From contig FCOH02000010.1 of NCBI GenBank assembly GCA_001544595.2, forward strand, positions 124,001 to 188,000: a stretch of 64,000 bases of DNA. Reading direction: 5' to 3'. The notes below the pieces were generated by a model. It did not search any database. It had not been told where the DNA came from and worked only from the letters and a program-made list of their open reading frames with translations. Both the position numbers and the translations under genes were made by a program. The DNA is from Caballeronia peredens. Its GTDB lineage: Bacteria > Pseudomonadota > Gammaproteobacteria > Burkholderiales > Burkholderiaceae. This document shows, piece by piece, positions 1 to 9,506 of the stretch; within the stretch, counting starts at the first letter, position 1; the number at the start of each line of letters is the position of its first letter.

Positions 1-411
1 CACCTTGCCGAACATCTCGGAGGTGGACGCCTGGTAATAGCGCATGGTCGGATCGATCACGCGGATCGCTTCGAGCAAATTCAGCGCGCCCAGGCCGGTG
101 ACGCCGGCGGTCGTCGAGGGCTGATCGAAACTTACACCGACGAAGCTTTGCGCCGCGAGGTTATACAGTTCGCCCGCCTCGGCCGTTTCGAGCAGACGAA
201 GATTGGAGCCGAGATCGGTCAGGTCGTGCTCGACGAGCTTGAGCTTCGGATGACGGTCGATGCCGAGCTCCGCGATGCGCCAGAAATTCACCGAACTCGT
301 GCGCCGATACGTGCCGACCACTTCGTACCCTTTATCGAGCAACAGCTTGGCGAGATACGCGCCGTCCTGTCCCGATACGCCTGTGATGATCGCCTTCTGC
401 TGCGTGGCCAT
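1..411 (-). CDS. gmd: GDP-mannose 4,6-dehydratase, N-terminal part (runs off the left edge)
   Basis: This is the first 137 codons of GDP-mannose 4,6-dehydratase, which converts GDP-D-mannose to GDP-4-keto-6-deoxy-D-mannose in the cytoplasm, the first step toward GDP-rhamnose or GDP-fucose for surface polysaccharide. Seen in the sequence: ATG at 411 and an extended-SDR Rossmann motif [13 protein letters not shown] near residues 10-22. Family-typical stretches follow ([40 protein letters not shown]), with the STSEMFGKV segment carrying the catalytic-region Ser/Thr and Glu at the edge. It is divergent from the next gene, with a 229-bp AT-richer gap between them that probably holds both promoters. 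The C-terminus lies outside the window. Assignment is confident. Confidence 0.95.
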   Translation of the reverse strand, partial: MATQQKAIITGVSGQDGAYLAKLLLDKGYEVVGTYRRTSSVNFWRIAELGIDRHPKLKLVEHDLTDLGSNLRLLETAEAGELYNLAAQSFVGVSFDQPSTTAGVTGLGALNLLEAIRVIDPTMRYYQASTSEMFGKV

Positions 412-640
412 GGGTTCTACCTCGTCGATGATGTCATGAGCCGATGATAGGGAAAAGAAAACGGAAAAATATCCGCGTTTCTTTAACGGCCGGCTGGCGT
501 ATTTTTTAAGCGACGACGCGCTATTTTCTTTATGCCCGATGGTGTATTCGCAAGATTAATTTCCGTTTTTTTAGCTTTATTTGGCCTCTACCCTCTAAGC
601 GTCAAATCGGGCCGTTGATGCGGCGCTAACGGAGGAACAT

Positions 641-2857
641 TTGCGGTGCACCGTGTCGTTGAAATCGGCTTGCATTTTTCTTTGCGTCGCGTTCGGCGTG
701 GCCGTCACGCAGGCGCAAGCGGCGCCGGTGCGCGTGCTCGATGCGAAGTCGTCGTGGATCGGCAATACATTCGGCTTCGGCAACGGCGCGTGGACGCAGA
801 TCAACATCACGGCCATCGCCGTCGCGCCCGATGGACGCGTGTTCACCAATTCGCCGTGGGACGAGAGCGGCGCTGAAGCAAGCGTGTATCGCGATGGCCA
901 GATGCTCGGCTATGCCGGCGGCACGCACGGCTGGGGCGCGGCAGGCGGCAACGCGGTGGCGGTGAATTCTCGCTACGTGTATGTCGCGGTCGGCGTCGGC
1001 AACGAGAAAGGGCGGCTCGTCAAGGAAGGCATCTGGCCGCGTTCCGGCAGACACTGGACCGGCGTGTCGCGGCGCGACATCGGCGACATGAAACGCCCCG
1101 CGCCTTTCGAGGACGGCGTGGCGCAACGAGCACTGGCGAACGACAAGGATTCACGCGCGATGCTCGCGCGCAGCTTCCTGACGATCAACGATGCGCCCGA
1201 CGATGCGCATCAGGATATCGGCGGTCTGGCGGCAAGCGATGCGCTGCTGTATGTGGCGAACACGTCGCAGGATCGCATCGAGCTTTATGACGCAGCGTCG
1301 ATGCAGAAGAAGTCGCAGTGGAGCGCGCCGCAGCCGGGACGTATCGCGCTTGCATCGGATGGCTCGTTATGGGCGATCGTCGAGAGTCGCGGCGACCATC
1401 CACGCATCGTGCACTACAGCGTTTCCGGACAAACCTTGAGCGATGCGCCGCGACTCGCCGCGGACAGCATTGCGGTCGATATCGCGCTGGACAAGCAAGG
1501 ACGTTTGCTCGTGGCGGATAACGGTCCGCGTCAGCAAGTGCTGTTCGTGACGAAGGAAGGCAGTACTTTCCGCGAGTCGGGCACGCTGGGCGAGCGCGGC
1601 GGAATTTTTTCGGGCGTCGCGGGCAAGCCCGGACCGCGTCGCTTCAGTGGTCTGACGGGCGTGGGCGTGGATGCGGCGGGCAATGTCTATGTATCGACGA
1701 ACGGAATCGGCACGCACGATGGTCCGATCGGCGCGGGACTCGGTGCCACGCTGGAAAGCTATGCGCCCGATGGCACGTTGCGCTGGCAGATGCAGGGCCT
1801 GCTTTTCGTCGATGGTGCGTGGATCGATCCCGGCAGACCGGATAGCGTCTACACGGGCAACAAGCGCTTCGAGCTGGATTTGTCGAAGCCCGCCGGACAG
1901 GAATGGAAATATGCAGGCTTTCTGTCGGGGCGCTTCAGGTATCCGGATGACCCTGTATTTCACGTCGATCAATGGCCGGGCTTGCCGATCGCCCGCAGGC
2001 TCGACGGCCGGACGTTCTTGTATCTGACCGACATGTATGCGGATCATTTGAAGATTTATCGCTTCGATGCGAAACGCGACGGCGAACTTGCGATTCCATC
2101 CGGCTTTATCGCGGGCAGGCCGCGTCCTGTGCAGAACGTGCCGAATCGACCGGAGGGCGGCGAGTGGATCTGGCGCGATCAGAACGGCGACGGGCGTTTT
2201 GATGCCGCCGAGTTTCAACGCAATCCGGGCGCGGCACGCATCACGGGCGGCTGGGGCTGGTGGGTCGATGTCAAAGGCGATATCTGGCGCACGAGCGATG
2301 TGAAGGGCATCCATCGTCTGCGTTTTGGCGGCATCGACAAGCAAGGCAATCCGGTCTACGACTACGCGAACATGCAGACGTACCCGGTGCCCGCGCCGTT
2401 CAACGAATTGCGGCGCGCTGTGTACGACGCCGCTTCGGACACGATGTACGTCACCGGCTATACCGCGGACGAGCCGTATGACCGGCGTTACTGGAAGGAA
2501 GTCGGGCGGCGTCTCGTGCGCTACGACCACTGGTCGGGCGATGCACGCGCGCGCTATTCGATTCAACTTCCGTGGGACACGCAGGCGAAGCCGCTTGCGA
2601 CGGTGATCGGCGTGACGGTGGAAGGGCAATACGTATTCGCTGTGGAGCCGGTCGGTGACGTGCACGTGTACGACAAGGACTCCGGCAAGGAAGTCGGTGT
2701 CATCAAACCGGGACCGGAAGTCGGCAATGCGTCCGGCTGGGTGGATGTGCCCAACGGCGTGAGCGCGCATCGGCGCGGCAACGGCGAGTATCTCGTGTTC
2801 GTCGAAGAGGATGCGCGCGGCAAGGTGATGATGTACCGCTGGACACCCAAGAGCTGA
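641..2857 (+). CDS. Secreted beta-propeller/NHL-like protein of the exopolysaccharide cluster
   Basis: A 738-residue protein with a Sec signal peptide (hydrophobic core about residues 8-22, AQA-A cleavage near 27). The rest is rich in short beta-strand repeats such as AVAPDGRVFTN, IALASDGSLWAI and GVGVDAAGNVYVS, the pattern of NHL or SMP-30-like propellers. The start is TTG at 641, chosen because GGAGGA lies five bases upstream and the signal peptide begins there; no ATG fits. It is followed 17 bp later by a flippase and glycosyltransferases, so a role in export, modification or binding of the polysaccharide in the periplasm is inferred. I see no catalytic motif. The function is unknown beyond fold and location. 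Confidence 0.75.
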   Translation: MRCTVSLKSACIFLCVAFGVAVTQAQAAPVRVLDAKSSWIGNTFGFGNGAWTQINITAIAVAPDGRVFTNSPWDESGAEASVYRDGQMLGYAGGTHGWGAAGGNAVAVNSRYVYVAVGVGNEKGRLVKEGIWPRSGRHWTGVSRRDIGDMKRPAPFEDGVAQRALANDKDSRAMLARSFLTINDAPDDAHQDIGGLAASDALLYVANTSQDRIELYDAASMQKKSQWSAPQPGRIALASDGSLWAIVESRGDHPRIVHYSVSGQTLSDAPRLAADSIAVDIALDKQGRLLVADNGPRQQVLFVTKEGSTFRESGTLGERGGIFSGVAGKPGPRRFSGLTGVGVDAAGNVYVSTNGIGTHDGPIGAGLGATLESYAPDGTLRWQMQGLLFVDGAWIDPGRPDSVYTGNKRFELDLSKPAGQEWKYAGFLSGRFRYPDDPVFHVDQWPGLPIARRLDGRTFLYLTDMYADHLKIYRFDAKRDGELAIPSGFIAGRPRPVQNVPNRPEGGEWIWRDQNGDGRFDAAEFQRNPGAARITGGWGWWVDVKGDIWRTSDVKGIHRLRFGGIDKQGNPVYDYANMQTYPVPAPFNELRRAVYDAASDTMYVTGYTADEPYDRRYWKEVGRRLVRYDHWSGDARARYSIQLPWDTQAKPLATVIGVTVEGQYVFAVEPVGDVHVYDKDSGKEVGVIKPGPEVGNASGWVDVPNGVSAHRRGNGEYLVFVEEDARGKVMMYRWTPKS

Positions 2858-2874
2858 ACGCACGAGGAAAGTCG

Positions 2875-4374
2875 ATGGAAAAGAGCATGGTCAGAAACGT
2901 CGGGATCAACTTCATCGGATTGATTCTGCCGACGTTCGTTTCGCTCGCAACGGTGCCCGCTTATATCCGGCTCGTGGGCGTCGAACGCTATGGCGTGATC
3001 AGTCTGGTGTGGACGCTCATCGGCTACTTCAGCATTCTCGATCTGGGCATGAGCATGGCCGCGCAGCATCAGATCGCCCGCGCGCAGGCCTCGGGCGATG
3101 TCGAACAACGCACGCGCGTGTTCTGGAGCGCGGTGTGGCTCAACTTCGCGACGGGCGTGATCGGCGGCCTGGCGATCTATTTCGGCGCGTTCATCTACAC
3201 GGCATATGTCGCGCATTCCGCGCCCGCCTTGCAGCAGGAGGTCTATCGCGCGTTGCCGTGGCTTGCGATCGCGATTCCGGTTGCGAATGTCTCGTGGGTC
3301 TTCGCGGGCGCGATCAACGCGATGGAGCGCTTCGGCATCTATAACGCGAACCAGACCTTCGGCACGTTCCTCTTCCAGTTATTGCCGCTGGGCGCGGCGT
3401 GGCTCATCGCACCGAATCTGCAGACGGTCATCGCCGCTGCCGTGCTCGCGCGCGTGCTCGCCGCGCTGTTGCTTGCGCGTGCCAGCTTCAGGCTGCTGGA
3501 GATTCGCCGGATCGACTGGCCCAGGCGCAACGTGGCGGGCGGCCTGTTTCGTTTCGGCGGCTGGATGCTGGTCTCGTCCATCACGACGATGCTCACCGAT
3601 TCACTCGACCGTGTTCTGCTCGGCGCGCATCTCGGCGCGCGCTTCGTCACCTATTACACGGTGCCGCAGAATCTCGTCACGCGTCTGAACATGCTGCCCA
3701 ACGCGATGGTGCGCACGCTCTTTCCACGTCTCTCCGCGATCGATCGCAGCGATGCGAACGGCATGGCGTCGACATCGCTCGTATTTCTCAACGGTGTGTT
3801 CACGCCGTTCGCGCTCTTCGCGATGCTCGTGCTCGAACCGTTTCTGCATGTATGGATCGGGTCGGATCTCGCGATCGCGAGCGCGCCGGTGGGCCGGATT
3901 CTGGTGCTCGCCGTGTGGCTCGTCGGGCAGGCGAGCGTCACGCGCATCCTGATTCAATCGCAGATCAATCCCGCTACCGCCGCGCGCGCCGGGCTCTTTC
4001 AGTTGCCGTTCTTCGTCGCCTTGCTCTGGTTCGGCATCGAGCGATTCGGCGCGGTGGGCGCGGCGAGCGTGGTCGCGTTGCGCTCGCTTGTCGACTATGC
4101 CGTGCTGTTGTGGATGTCGCGGGTGCGCGCAAAGCCGATTGCCCTCGACATGCTTGCGCATCTCGTCTTCCTGGTCGCCGGTCTTGTACTCGGCGACGTC
4201 ATCGATGCGATGGCTCATCCGCTGTACGCAATCGCAACGGCGCTGCTGCTTGCGATCGTCAATGCCGGATGGTCCGCGCTGACGCATCCCGCGCTGCGCG
4301 CTTTGGTCCTGGCGTTCGCGCACAGAATGATCGGACGCACCCCTTCACCACTGAAAGCGAGGAGTGACGCATGA
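2875..4374 (+). CDS. Polysaccharide flippase, Wzx/MATE-like (MOP superfamily)
   Basis: A 499-residue integral membrane protein with about 12 to 14 hydrophobic segments, beginning NVGINFIGLILPTFVSLATV, typical of O-antigen and exopolysaccharide repeat-unit flippases. The family moves undecaprenyl-diphosphate-linked sugar units from the cytoplasmic to the periplasmic face of the inner membrane. Further support is the MAAQHQIARA stretch near the second helix and the FRFGGWMLVSSI segment in the middle. The start ATG is preceded by GAGGAAAG. It overlaps the next gene by ATGA, so the two are translationally coupled. Length matches the family. No polymerase gene is visible nearby. Confidence 0.88.
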   Translation: MEKSMVRNVGINFIGLILPTFVSLATVPAYIRLVGVERYGVISLVWTLIGYFSILDLGMSMAAQHQIARAQASGDVEQRTRVFWSAVWLNFATGVIGGLAIYFGAFIYTAYVAHSAPALQQEVYRALPWLAIAIPVANVSWVFAGAINAMERFGIYNANQTFGTFLFQLLPLGAAWLIAPNLQTVIAAAVLARVLAALLLARASFRLLEIRRIDWPRRNVAGGLFRFGGWMLVSSITTMLTDSLDRVLLGAHLGARFVTYYTVPQNLVTRLNMLPNAMVRTLFPRLSAIDRSDANGMASTSLVFLNGVFTPFALFAMLVLEPFLHVWIGSDLAIASAPVGRILVLAVWLVGQASVTRILIQSQINPATAARAGLFQLPFFVALLWFGIERFGAVGAASVVALRSLVDYAVLLWMSRVRAKPIALDMLAHLVFLVAGLVLGDVIDAMAHPLYAIATALLLAIVNAGWSALTHPALRALVLAFAHRMIGRTPSPLKARSDA

Positions 4375-6842
4375 AAATGGATTTCGAGGACGCGTTCATC
4401 GGACGCGCAAAGACCCGTCACTTCCTGCATGACAGTGGGCCGGCGATGGCGCCGACGCCGCAACGCGAGCGCCATGTCACCCGCGAAAACGGCGTGCCGC
4501 GCGTCGCGATCGTACACGACTGGCTCGTCACTTACGCGGGCGCCGAGCGCGTGCTGGAGCAGATCATCGCGTGCTTTCCGGATGCGGATATCTTCAGTGT
4601 TGTCGACTTCCTGGAAGACCGTTCGTTTCTGCGCGGCAAGCGTGCGACGACATCGTTCATTCAGAAGCTGCCGTTCGCGAAGAAGCGTTATCGCGCGTAC
4701 TTGCCGCTCATGCCGCTCGCCATCGAACAGCTCGATCTTTCGGGCTATGACCTGATCATATCGAGCAGTCATGCGGTGGCCAAGGGCGTGCTGACCGGAC
4801 CGGATCAGGTGCACGTGAGCTATGTGCATTCGCCGATCCGCTACGCATGGGACTTGCAGCATCAATATCTTCAGCAATCGAATCTGACGGCGGGCATGAA
4901 GTCGCTGTTCGCGCGGCTGATTCTGCACTACATGCGCAACTGGGATATCCGCACGTCGAACTCGGTGAATCATTTCATCGCCAACTCGGACTTCATTGCG
5001 CGGCGCATTCACAAGGTCTACCGGCGCACGTCGAAAGTGATTTTTCCACCGGTCGATGTAGCGTCGTTCGTGCTGCGCGAGCAGAAGGAAGATTTCTATC
5101 TGACTGCGTCGCGCATGGTGCCGTACAAGAAAATCGATCTGATCGTCGAGGCTTTCGCGCGCATGCCCGAACGCAAGCTCGTCGTGATCGGCGACGGTCC
5201 CGACATGGCGAAGATCCGCGCCAAGGCGACGCCCAACGTCGAGATCATGGGTTATCAGCCATTCGACGTGCTGCACGAGAAGATGCAGCGTGCCAAGGCA
5301 TTCGTGTTCGCGGCGGAAGAGGACTTCGGGATATCGGTCGTGGAGGCGCAGGCGTGCGGCACGCCGGTCATCGCATATGGCAAGGGCGGTGCGCTCGAAA
5401 CGGTGCTCGACGCGTCGTATGACGAACCCACCGGCATGTTCTTTCCGACGCAATCGACTGAGGCGATCATCGATGCGGTCGATGCATTCGAAAGCGGCGC
5501 GATGACATTCCGTCCCGCCGATTGCCGCAAGAATGCTGAGCGATTCTCGAATGCGCACTTCCGGGCGGCGCTGCATGCGCATGTGGCGCGGATTGCGCCG
5601 CAATTCACGCTGCCGCCGTTGCCTGTCGAAGAGAAGAAAGCGACGCTGCTCAAGGCCGAACCGTCGAGCGATTTGCGCGTGCTGGCCGTCGATCAGAGCG
5701 GGGCGCTGGGCGGCGCGGAACTGTCGATGCTCGAGGTCGTGAAGAACATGCGCGGCAATGTGGAGACCGTGCTGTTCGATGATGGCCCGTTCCGCATCGC
5801 GCTGGAAGCGGTTGGCGTGAAGGTGGATGTGCTCGACGGAAAGTCGCTCGGCGACGTGCGCAAGGACGGCAAGACACGCCCGGGCATGGGCATGGTGAGC
5901 GGTGTGCTCAGGCTCTTGCGCGGCACGCTCGAAAAATCGCGCAATGCGGATGTGATCTATGTGAACACGCAGCGCGCGATGGTCATCGGCGCAATTGCCG
6001 GGCTCATATCGCGCAGACCGGTGGTGTGGCATCTGCGCGATATCGTCAGCGAAGAGCATTTCGGCCGCACTCAGCTTGCGGTCATCAAATGGTGCACGAA
6101 GCTGATGCTCGAGCATGTGATTGCAAACTCGACGGCCTCCGCAGCCGCGGTGACGGCACTCACGCGGCTGCGCGAAGAACGGCTCGACGTCGTGTTCAAC
6201 GGAATTTCCGCCGATCCTTTCACGGATATCGAAGCCGTCGCGCAACACGAGTTGCGCGCGCGTTTCGGCTTGCCGCGCGATGCGTTTCTGGTCGGTTGCT
6301 TCAGCCGTCTCGCGCGCTGGAAGGGACAGCATGTGTTGCTCGAAGCGCTGCTGGAATGCCCTGAGATGCACGCGGTGTTCGTCGGCGCGGCGCTGTTCGG
6401 CGAGGACGATTACGAGGCCGAGTTGCGTGCGTTCGTGAGCGAACATGCGCTCGGCGAGCGCGTGCACTTTCTCGGTTTCCAGGACGACATTGCCGCATGC
6501 ATGAAGGCCGTCGATGTGGTCACGCATACGTCGATCATGGCGGAGCCGTTCGGGCGCGTGATCATCGAAGGGATGCTGTCCAGGCGTCCGGTCGTGGCGT
6601 CGCGCGCGGGTGGCGTGATGGATATCGTCGAGGATGGAGAGAACGGCTTGCTCTGTTCTCCGGGCGACGCCGCCGAACTGGCGCGGATTCTGGAACGGCT
6701 GAAGAGCAATGCGCCGTTGCGCGATCGGCTCGTCGAACAAGGCTATGTCAATGCGACGAGCCGGTTCGGCACGCAGCGATATGTCGAGAGCGTGGAGAAG
6801 ATCCTGGAGGATGTGGCGGGACGTGCGCGCAAGCGCGGATAA
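4371..6842 (+). CDS. Fused double GT4 glycosyltransferase
   Basis: An 823-residue protein holding two complete GT-B, family-4-like glycosyltransferase units. The first, about residues 45-405, has VAIVHDWLVTYAGAERVLEQ at its start and the nucleotide-sugar motif EEDFGISVVEAQACGTP; it resembles mannosyltransferases of the WbaZ type. The second, about residues 425-815, starts at RVLAVDQSGALGGAELSM and carries EPFGRVIIEGMLSRRP followed by a GGVMDIVEDGENG loop. Both EX7E-like pairs are present, so both halves look active. The enzyme would add two successive sugars to the lipid-linked repeat unit at the cytoplasmic membrane face. Coupled to the flippase by a 4-bp overlap. Donor sugars cannot be read from sequence; GDP-mannose for the first half is a guess from gmd nearby. 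Confidence 0.88.
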   Translation: MKMDFEDAFIGRAKTRHFLHDSGPAMAPTPQRERHVTRENGVPRVAIVHDWLVTYAGAERVLEQIIACFPDADIFSVVDFLEDRSFLRGKRATTSFIQKLPFAKKRYRAYLPLMPLAIEQLDLSGYDLIISSSHAVAKGVLTGPDQVHVSYVHSPIRYAWDLQHQYLQQSNLTAGMKSLFARLILHYMRNWDIRTSNSVNHFIANSDFIARRIHKVYRRTSKVIFPPVDVASFVLREQKEDFYLTASRMVPYKKIDLIVEAFARMPERKLVVIGDGPDMAKIRAKATPNVEIMGYQPFDVLHEKMQRAKAFVFAAEEDFGISVVEAQACGTPVIAYGKGGALETVLDASYDEPTGMFFPTQSTEAIIDAVDAFESGAMTFRPADCRKNAERFSNAHFRAALHAHVARIAPQFTLPPLPVEEKKATLLKAEPSSDLRVLAVDQSGALGGAELSMLEVVKNMRGNVETVLFDDGPFRIALEAVGVKVDVLDGKSLGDVRKDGKTRPGMGMVSGVLRLLRGTLEKSRNADVIYVNTQRAMVIGAIAGLISRRPVVWHLRDIVSEEHFGRTQLAVIKWCTKLMLEHVIANSTASAAAVTALTRLREERLDVVFNGISADPFTDIEAVAQHELRARFGLPRDAFLVGCFSRLARWKGQHVLLEALLECPEMHAVFVGAALFGEDDYEAELRAFVSEHALGERVHFLGFQDDIAACMKAVDVVTHTSIMAEPFGRVIIEGMLSRRPVVASRAGGVMDIVEDGENGLLCSPGDAAELARILERLKSNAPLRDRLVEQGYVNATSRFGTQRYVESVEKILEDVAGRARKRG

Positions 6843-6848
6843 GGCAGA

Positions 6849-6883
6849 GGCCTGCCCGAACGGATGAGACGTTCAGGCAGGCC
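6849..6883. terminator. Hairpin between converging glycosyltransferase and acyltransferase genes
   Basis: A 14-bp stem with one mismatch (6849-6862 pairing with 6870-6883, arms GGCCTGCCCGAACG and CGTTCAGGCAGGCC) and a 7-base loop. It sits between two genes that end facing each other, the usual place for a bidirectional terminator. There is no clear T-run, so intrinsic termination is not certain. Confidence 0.5.
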
Positions 6884-6893
6884 GAAGGGAGGC

Positions 6894-8033
6894 TCAAGCA
6901 GTGCGCCGTGACTTCTTAAGCGCCGCAGACCACATCATCGCGGGCCGCTCGACGGCAAAATAGAACGCATAAGCGGCCCCGACGGCAACGGCGGTAAAAG
7001 CAATCGAAGCCCAGATATCCGTCTGCAGCGCCGACCTGAAAAATACCGATCCAAGCAGCACGAAAATAGGCAGATGCACGACATAGAGCGAGAAGCTGAA
7101 CTCGCCGAGCCATGACAAGCCGCGAACCAGAAACGTCTCACGCATGGGTTTGTCGAGCGCGGCAACGAGATAGATCGCGAATGCAAAGGCCCAAAGCTGA
7201 AACGCTACATATTGCGCGAAGCTGAACGCGCCGCAACCGGCAAGCGCGATCAAAGCCGCGATCAGACCCATGTGAGAGCGAGCCTCTACGCCCTTCGCCT
7301 TCGCTTCCGCAATCCACGCGCCCAACGTCCACGCGAACCAGTAAGACGTGAAGACGATCACCTGATGCCGCTCGAACACCAGCGCCGACACGATATTCAC
7401 GAGGCCGACGAACATCAGCACGCCTCGCATCCCGATGCGCCGCCGCAAGGCAAGCAACAGCGGATACACGAGATAAAACTGCACTTCGATGGAGAGCGTC
7501 CACAGCGCGCCGTTCGATCCGAACGTCTTCCCGGCAATGCCTTGCAGCGAGAACAGATTGACGAGAAATGCGTGCAGATCGAACGGATTGATCTTGTGGC
7601 TGACGGGCAGAAACGTCGTGCTCAAGGAGTCGAGCGCGAACGTCAACAGCAAGGCGGCGATCAACACCGGATAAATCCGTGCAAGCCTTCGCATCATGAA
7701 ATTGCGGCCATCGAGCGCCGCATGCGGGTCCGCGATCAGCTTGCGAGCCATCGCGCGATGAATGCAATACCCGCTGATCACGAAGAAAATCGGCACACCC
7801 GCCGATCCCCACGCAATAGGGAATGTCAGATAGCTGATGACGGCGTTCGCATCCCATCCATGCGACGTGCGATGAAACTGCTGCATGCCGATCCACGTCA
7901 CCTGACGGCAATGAAAATAGGCGACGAGCAACGCGGCGATACCGCGCCATGCGTTGATCGCCACATCTTTGTCTTCGACGATTGCGCTCGTTTGATGCGC
8001 GGCAGATGGCGCGAATACGGAAGAATCGCTCAT
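6894..8033 (-). CDS. Membrane acyltransferase, OafA/acyltransferase-3 family
   Basis: A 379-residue protein with about ten membrane segments. The N-terminal INAWRGIAALLVAYFHCRQV matches the family signature in which the histidine of the first helix is part of the active site, and HRAMARKLIADP lies in the next cytoplasmic loop. Family members transfer acetyl or other acyl groups to sugars of exported polysaccharide. The location beside flippase and glycosyltransferase genes suggests O-acetylation of the exopolysaccharide. The start is taken at ATG 8033 (MSDSSVF); an in-frame TTG at 8054 is possible but has no better ribosome binding site. It faces the cluster from the opposite strand and probably has its own promoter. 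Confidence 0.85.
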   Translation of the reverse strand: MSDSSVFAPSAAHQTSAIVEDKDVAINAWRGIAALLVAYFHCRQVTWIGMQQFHRTSHGWDANAVISYLTFPIAWGSAGVPIFFVISGYCIHRAMARKLIADPHAALDGRNFMMRRLARIYPVLIAALLLTFALDSLSTTFLPVSHKINPFDLHAFLVNLFSLQGIAGKTFGSNGALWTLSIEVQFYLVYPLLLALRRRIGMRGVLMFVGLVNIVSALVFERHQVIVFTSYWFAWTLGAWIAEAKAKGVEARSHMGLIAALIALAGCGAFSFAQYVAFQLWAFAFAIYLVAALDKPMRETFLVRGLSWLGEFSFSLYVVHLPIFVLLGSVFFRSALQTDIWASIAFTAVAVGAAYAFYFAVERPAMMWSAALKKSRRTA

Positions 8034-8188
8034 AAAAATGGCTGAGGCCCGCAAAGGAGATCTGAGTCGATCTTAGTGCAGTCGCAATTGCACGCCTAAC
8101 TAAAAAAACCAGCCGAAGCGCCACGCATTATTTATCGATTTTTTTCTGATACGTTTGATTCTCATCTAACGCCGAATGGATGTCGATC

Positions 8189-8341
8189 ATGGATATGCAT
8201 GCAATAGCCGGCGTGGCCGTTCTGCTCGTTCTCGCGGCCGCCTCGGCTTATCGCGACGCACTTCGCAACGACCCGCTGAGTCCGCTGCGCAAGCGCGGCA
8301 ATACTCGCGCCGCGACGCCTCAAGTGGAAGAAGCGGACTAA
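8189..8341 (+). CDS. Small single-span membrane protein (50 aa)
   Basis: A short ORF starting ATG at 8189 and ending TAA at 8341. The first 20 residues (MDMHAIAGVAVLLVLAAASA) form one hydrophobic helix, and the remainder is charged and basic, then acidic at the end. Codon usage is typical of the host (GC-rich third positions), which argues that it is real. No strong Shine-Dalgarno is visible. It lies 90 bp before galU and could be an envelope micropeptide. Function unknown. Confidence 0.5.
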   Translation: MDMHAIAGVAVLLVLAAASAYRDALRNDPLSPLRKRGNTRAATPQVEEAD

Positions 8342-8430
8342 GCGACGCGTGAAATCAATCCGGCCGCGAGAGCCGGTGTCAAAGAATCGGGGACATTTCT
8401 ATTACCGGTTTCGATCTGGAGGGAGGAGTC

Positions 8431-9363
8431 ATGCTCAAGGTGACCAAGGCGGTGTTTCCAGTCGCGGGTCTCGGTACACGCTTTTTACCGGCGACCAAGG
8501 CGAGCCCTAAGGAAATGCTGCCAGTGGTCGACAAGCCGCTCATTCAATACGCGGTGGAAGAGGCCATTGCAGCGGGCATCACGGAGATGATCTTCGTGAC
8601 CGGCCGCGGCAAGCGCGCGATCGAGGATCACTTCGACAAGTCTTACGAGCTCGAAGCGGAACTCGAAGCCCGCAACAAGGCCGCATTGCTCGACGCAGTG
8701 CGCAGCATCAAGCCCGCGAATGTCGATTGTTTTTACGTGCGGCAGGCGTCGGCGCTCGGTCTCGGTCACGCGGTGTTGTGTGCGGAACGTCTCGTCGGCG
8801 AGCAGCCGTTTGCGGTCATTCTTGCCGACGATCTGTTGCACGGCGCGCAACCCGTCATGAAGCAACTCGTCGAAGTCTTCGATCACTATCACAGCTCGGT
8901 GATCGGCGTTGAGCGCATCGCACGCGAAGACAGCGCATCCTATGGCGTGATCGAAGGCCGTGAATGGGAAGAGGACATCATCAAGATGTCGGGCATCGTC
9001 GAGAAGCCACAGCCCGCGCTCGCGCCGTCGAACCTCGGCGTAGTCGGGCGATATGTGCTGATGCCGAGCATCTTCGAACACTTGCGTAATACGCGCCCGA
9101 ATGTCGGCGGAGAGATTCAGCTAACCGATGCGATCGGCTCACTTCTGGCCGAAGAACAAGTGCTCGCGTATCGCTATTACGGCACGCGTTTCGACTGCGG
9201 CAGCAAGCTCGGCTATCTGAAGGCAACGATCCAGTTCGCCTTGCAGCATCCAGAAGTGCGCGAGGAGTTCGAACGATACTTGCGCGCGGAAGTGTGGGCA
9301 CTCATGCCTGAGTTGATCGGCGCTGAAAAAACGCAATCGGAATCGCTGTCGAATGCGATTTGA
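8431..9363 (+). CDS. galU: UTP--glucose-1-phosphate uridylyltransferase
   Basis: A 310-residue enzyme that makes UDP-glucose from UTP and glucose-1-phosphate in the cytoplasm, supplying polysaccharide synthesis. It shows the GalU signature [20 protein letters not shown] at residues 7-26, the [19 protein letters not shown] stretch just after it, the LADDLL metal/nucleotide site near 130, the EKPQP motif and [10 protein letters not shown] near 225. Length is normal. A very strong ribosome binding site (GGAGGGAGGAG) precedes ATG 8431. It sits beside the exopolysaccharide genes, consistent with precursor supply, but has its own leader. Confidence 0.96.
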   Translation: MLKVTKAVFPVAGLGTRFLPATKASPKEMLPVVDKPLIQYAVEEAIAAGITEMIFVTGRGKRAIEDHFDKSYELEAELEARNKAALLDAVRSIKPANVDCFYVRQASALGLGHAVLCAERLVGEQPFAVILADDLLHGAQPVMKQLVEVFDHYHSSVIGVERIAREDSASYGVIEGREWEEDIIKMSGIVEKPQPALAPSNLGVVGRYVLMPSIFEHLRNTRPNVGGEIQLTDAIGSLLAEEQVLAYRYYGTRFDCGSKLGYLKATIQFALQHPEVREEFERYLRAEVWALMPELIGAEKTQSESLSNAI

Positions 9364-9457
9364 TCATACGAATCAGGCAACGTAAGCTTCGCCCTCGTGT
9401 GTAACGTTGAGTCATATCTGCGTCGCTTTCGTCAACCCCGAAGCGATGCAGACGTTT

Positions 9458-9506
9458 TGAGCGAGCCGATTGAAATGCATCGGCATTTCATGGAGAGGCT
9501 CGCTCA
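9458..9506 (+). promoter_or_regulatory. Long hairpin enclosing the start region of the RlpA-like gene
   Basis: A two-part stem-loop. The outer arms TGAGCGAGCC (9458-9467) and GGCTCGCTCA (9497-9506) are perfectly complementary, and the last base is the A of the ATG. The inner arms TGAAATGC (9471-9478) and GCATTTCA (9483-9490) close an ATCG tetraloop. The Shine-Dalgarno GGAGAGG (9492-9498) falls in the interior loop and the start of the right arm. Folding would restrict ribosome access, so translational control (temperature or another melting signal) is inferred. There is no T-run, so it is unlikely to be a galU terminator. Confidence 0.5.
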
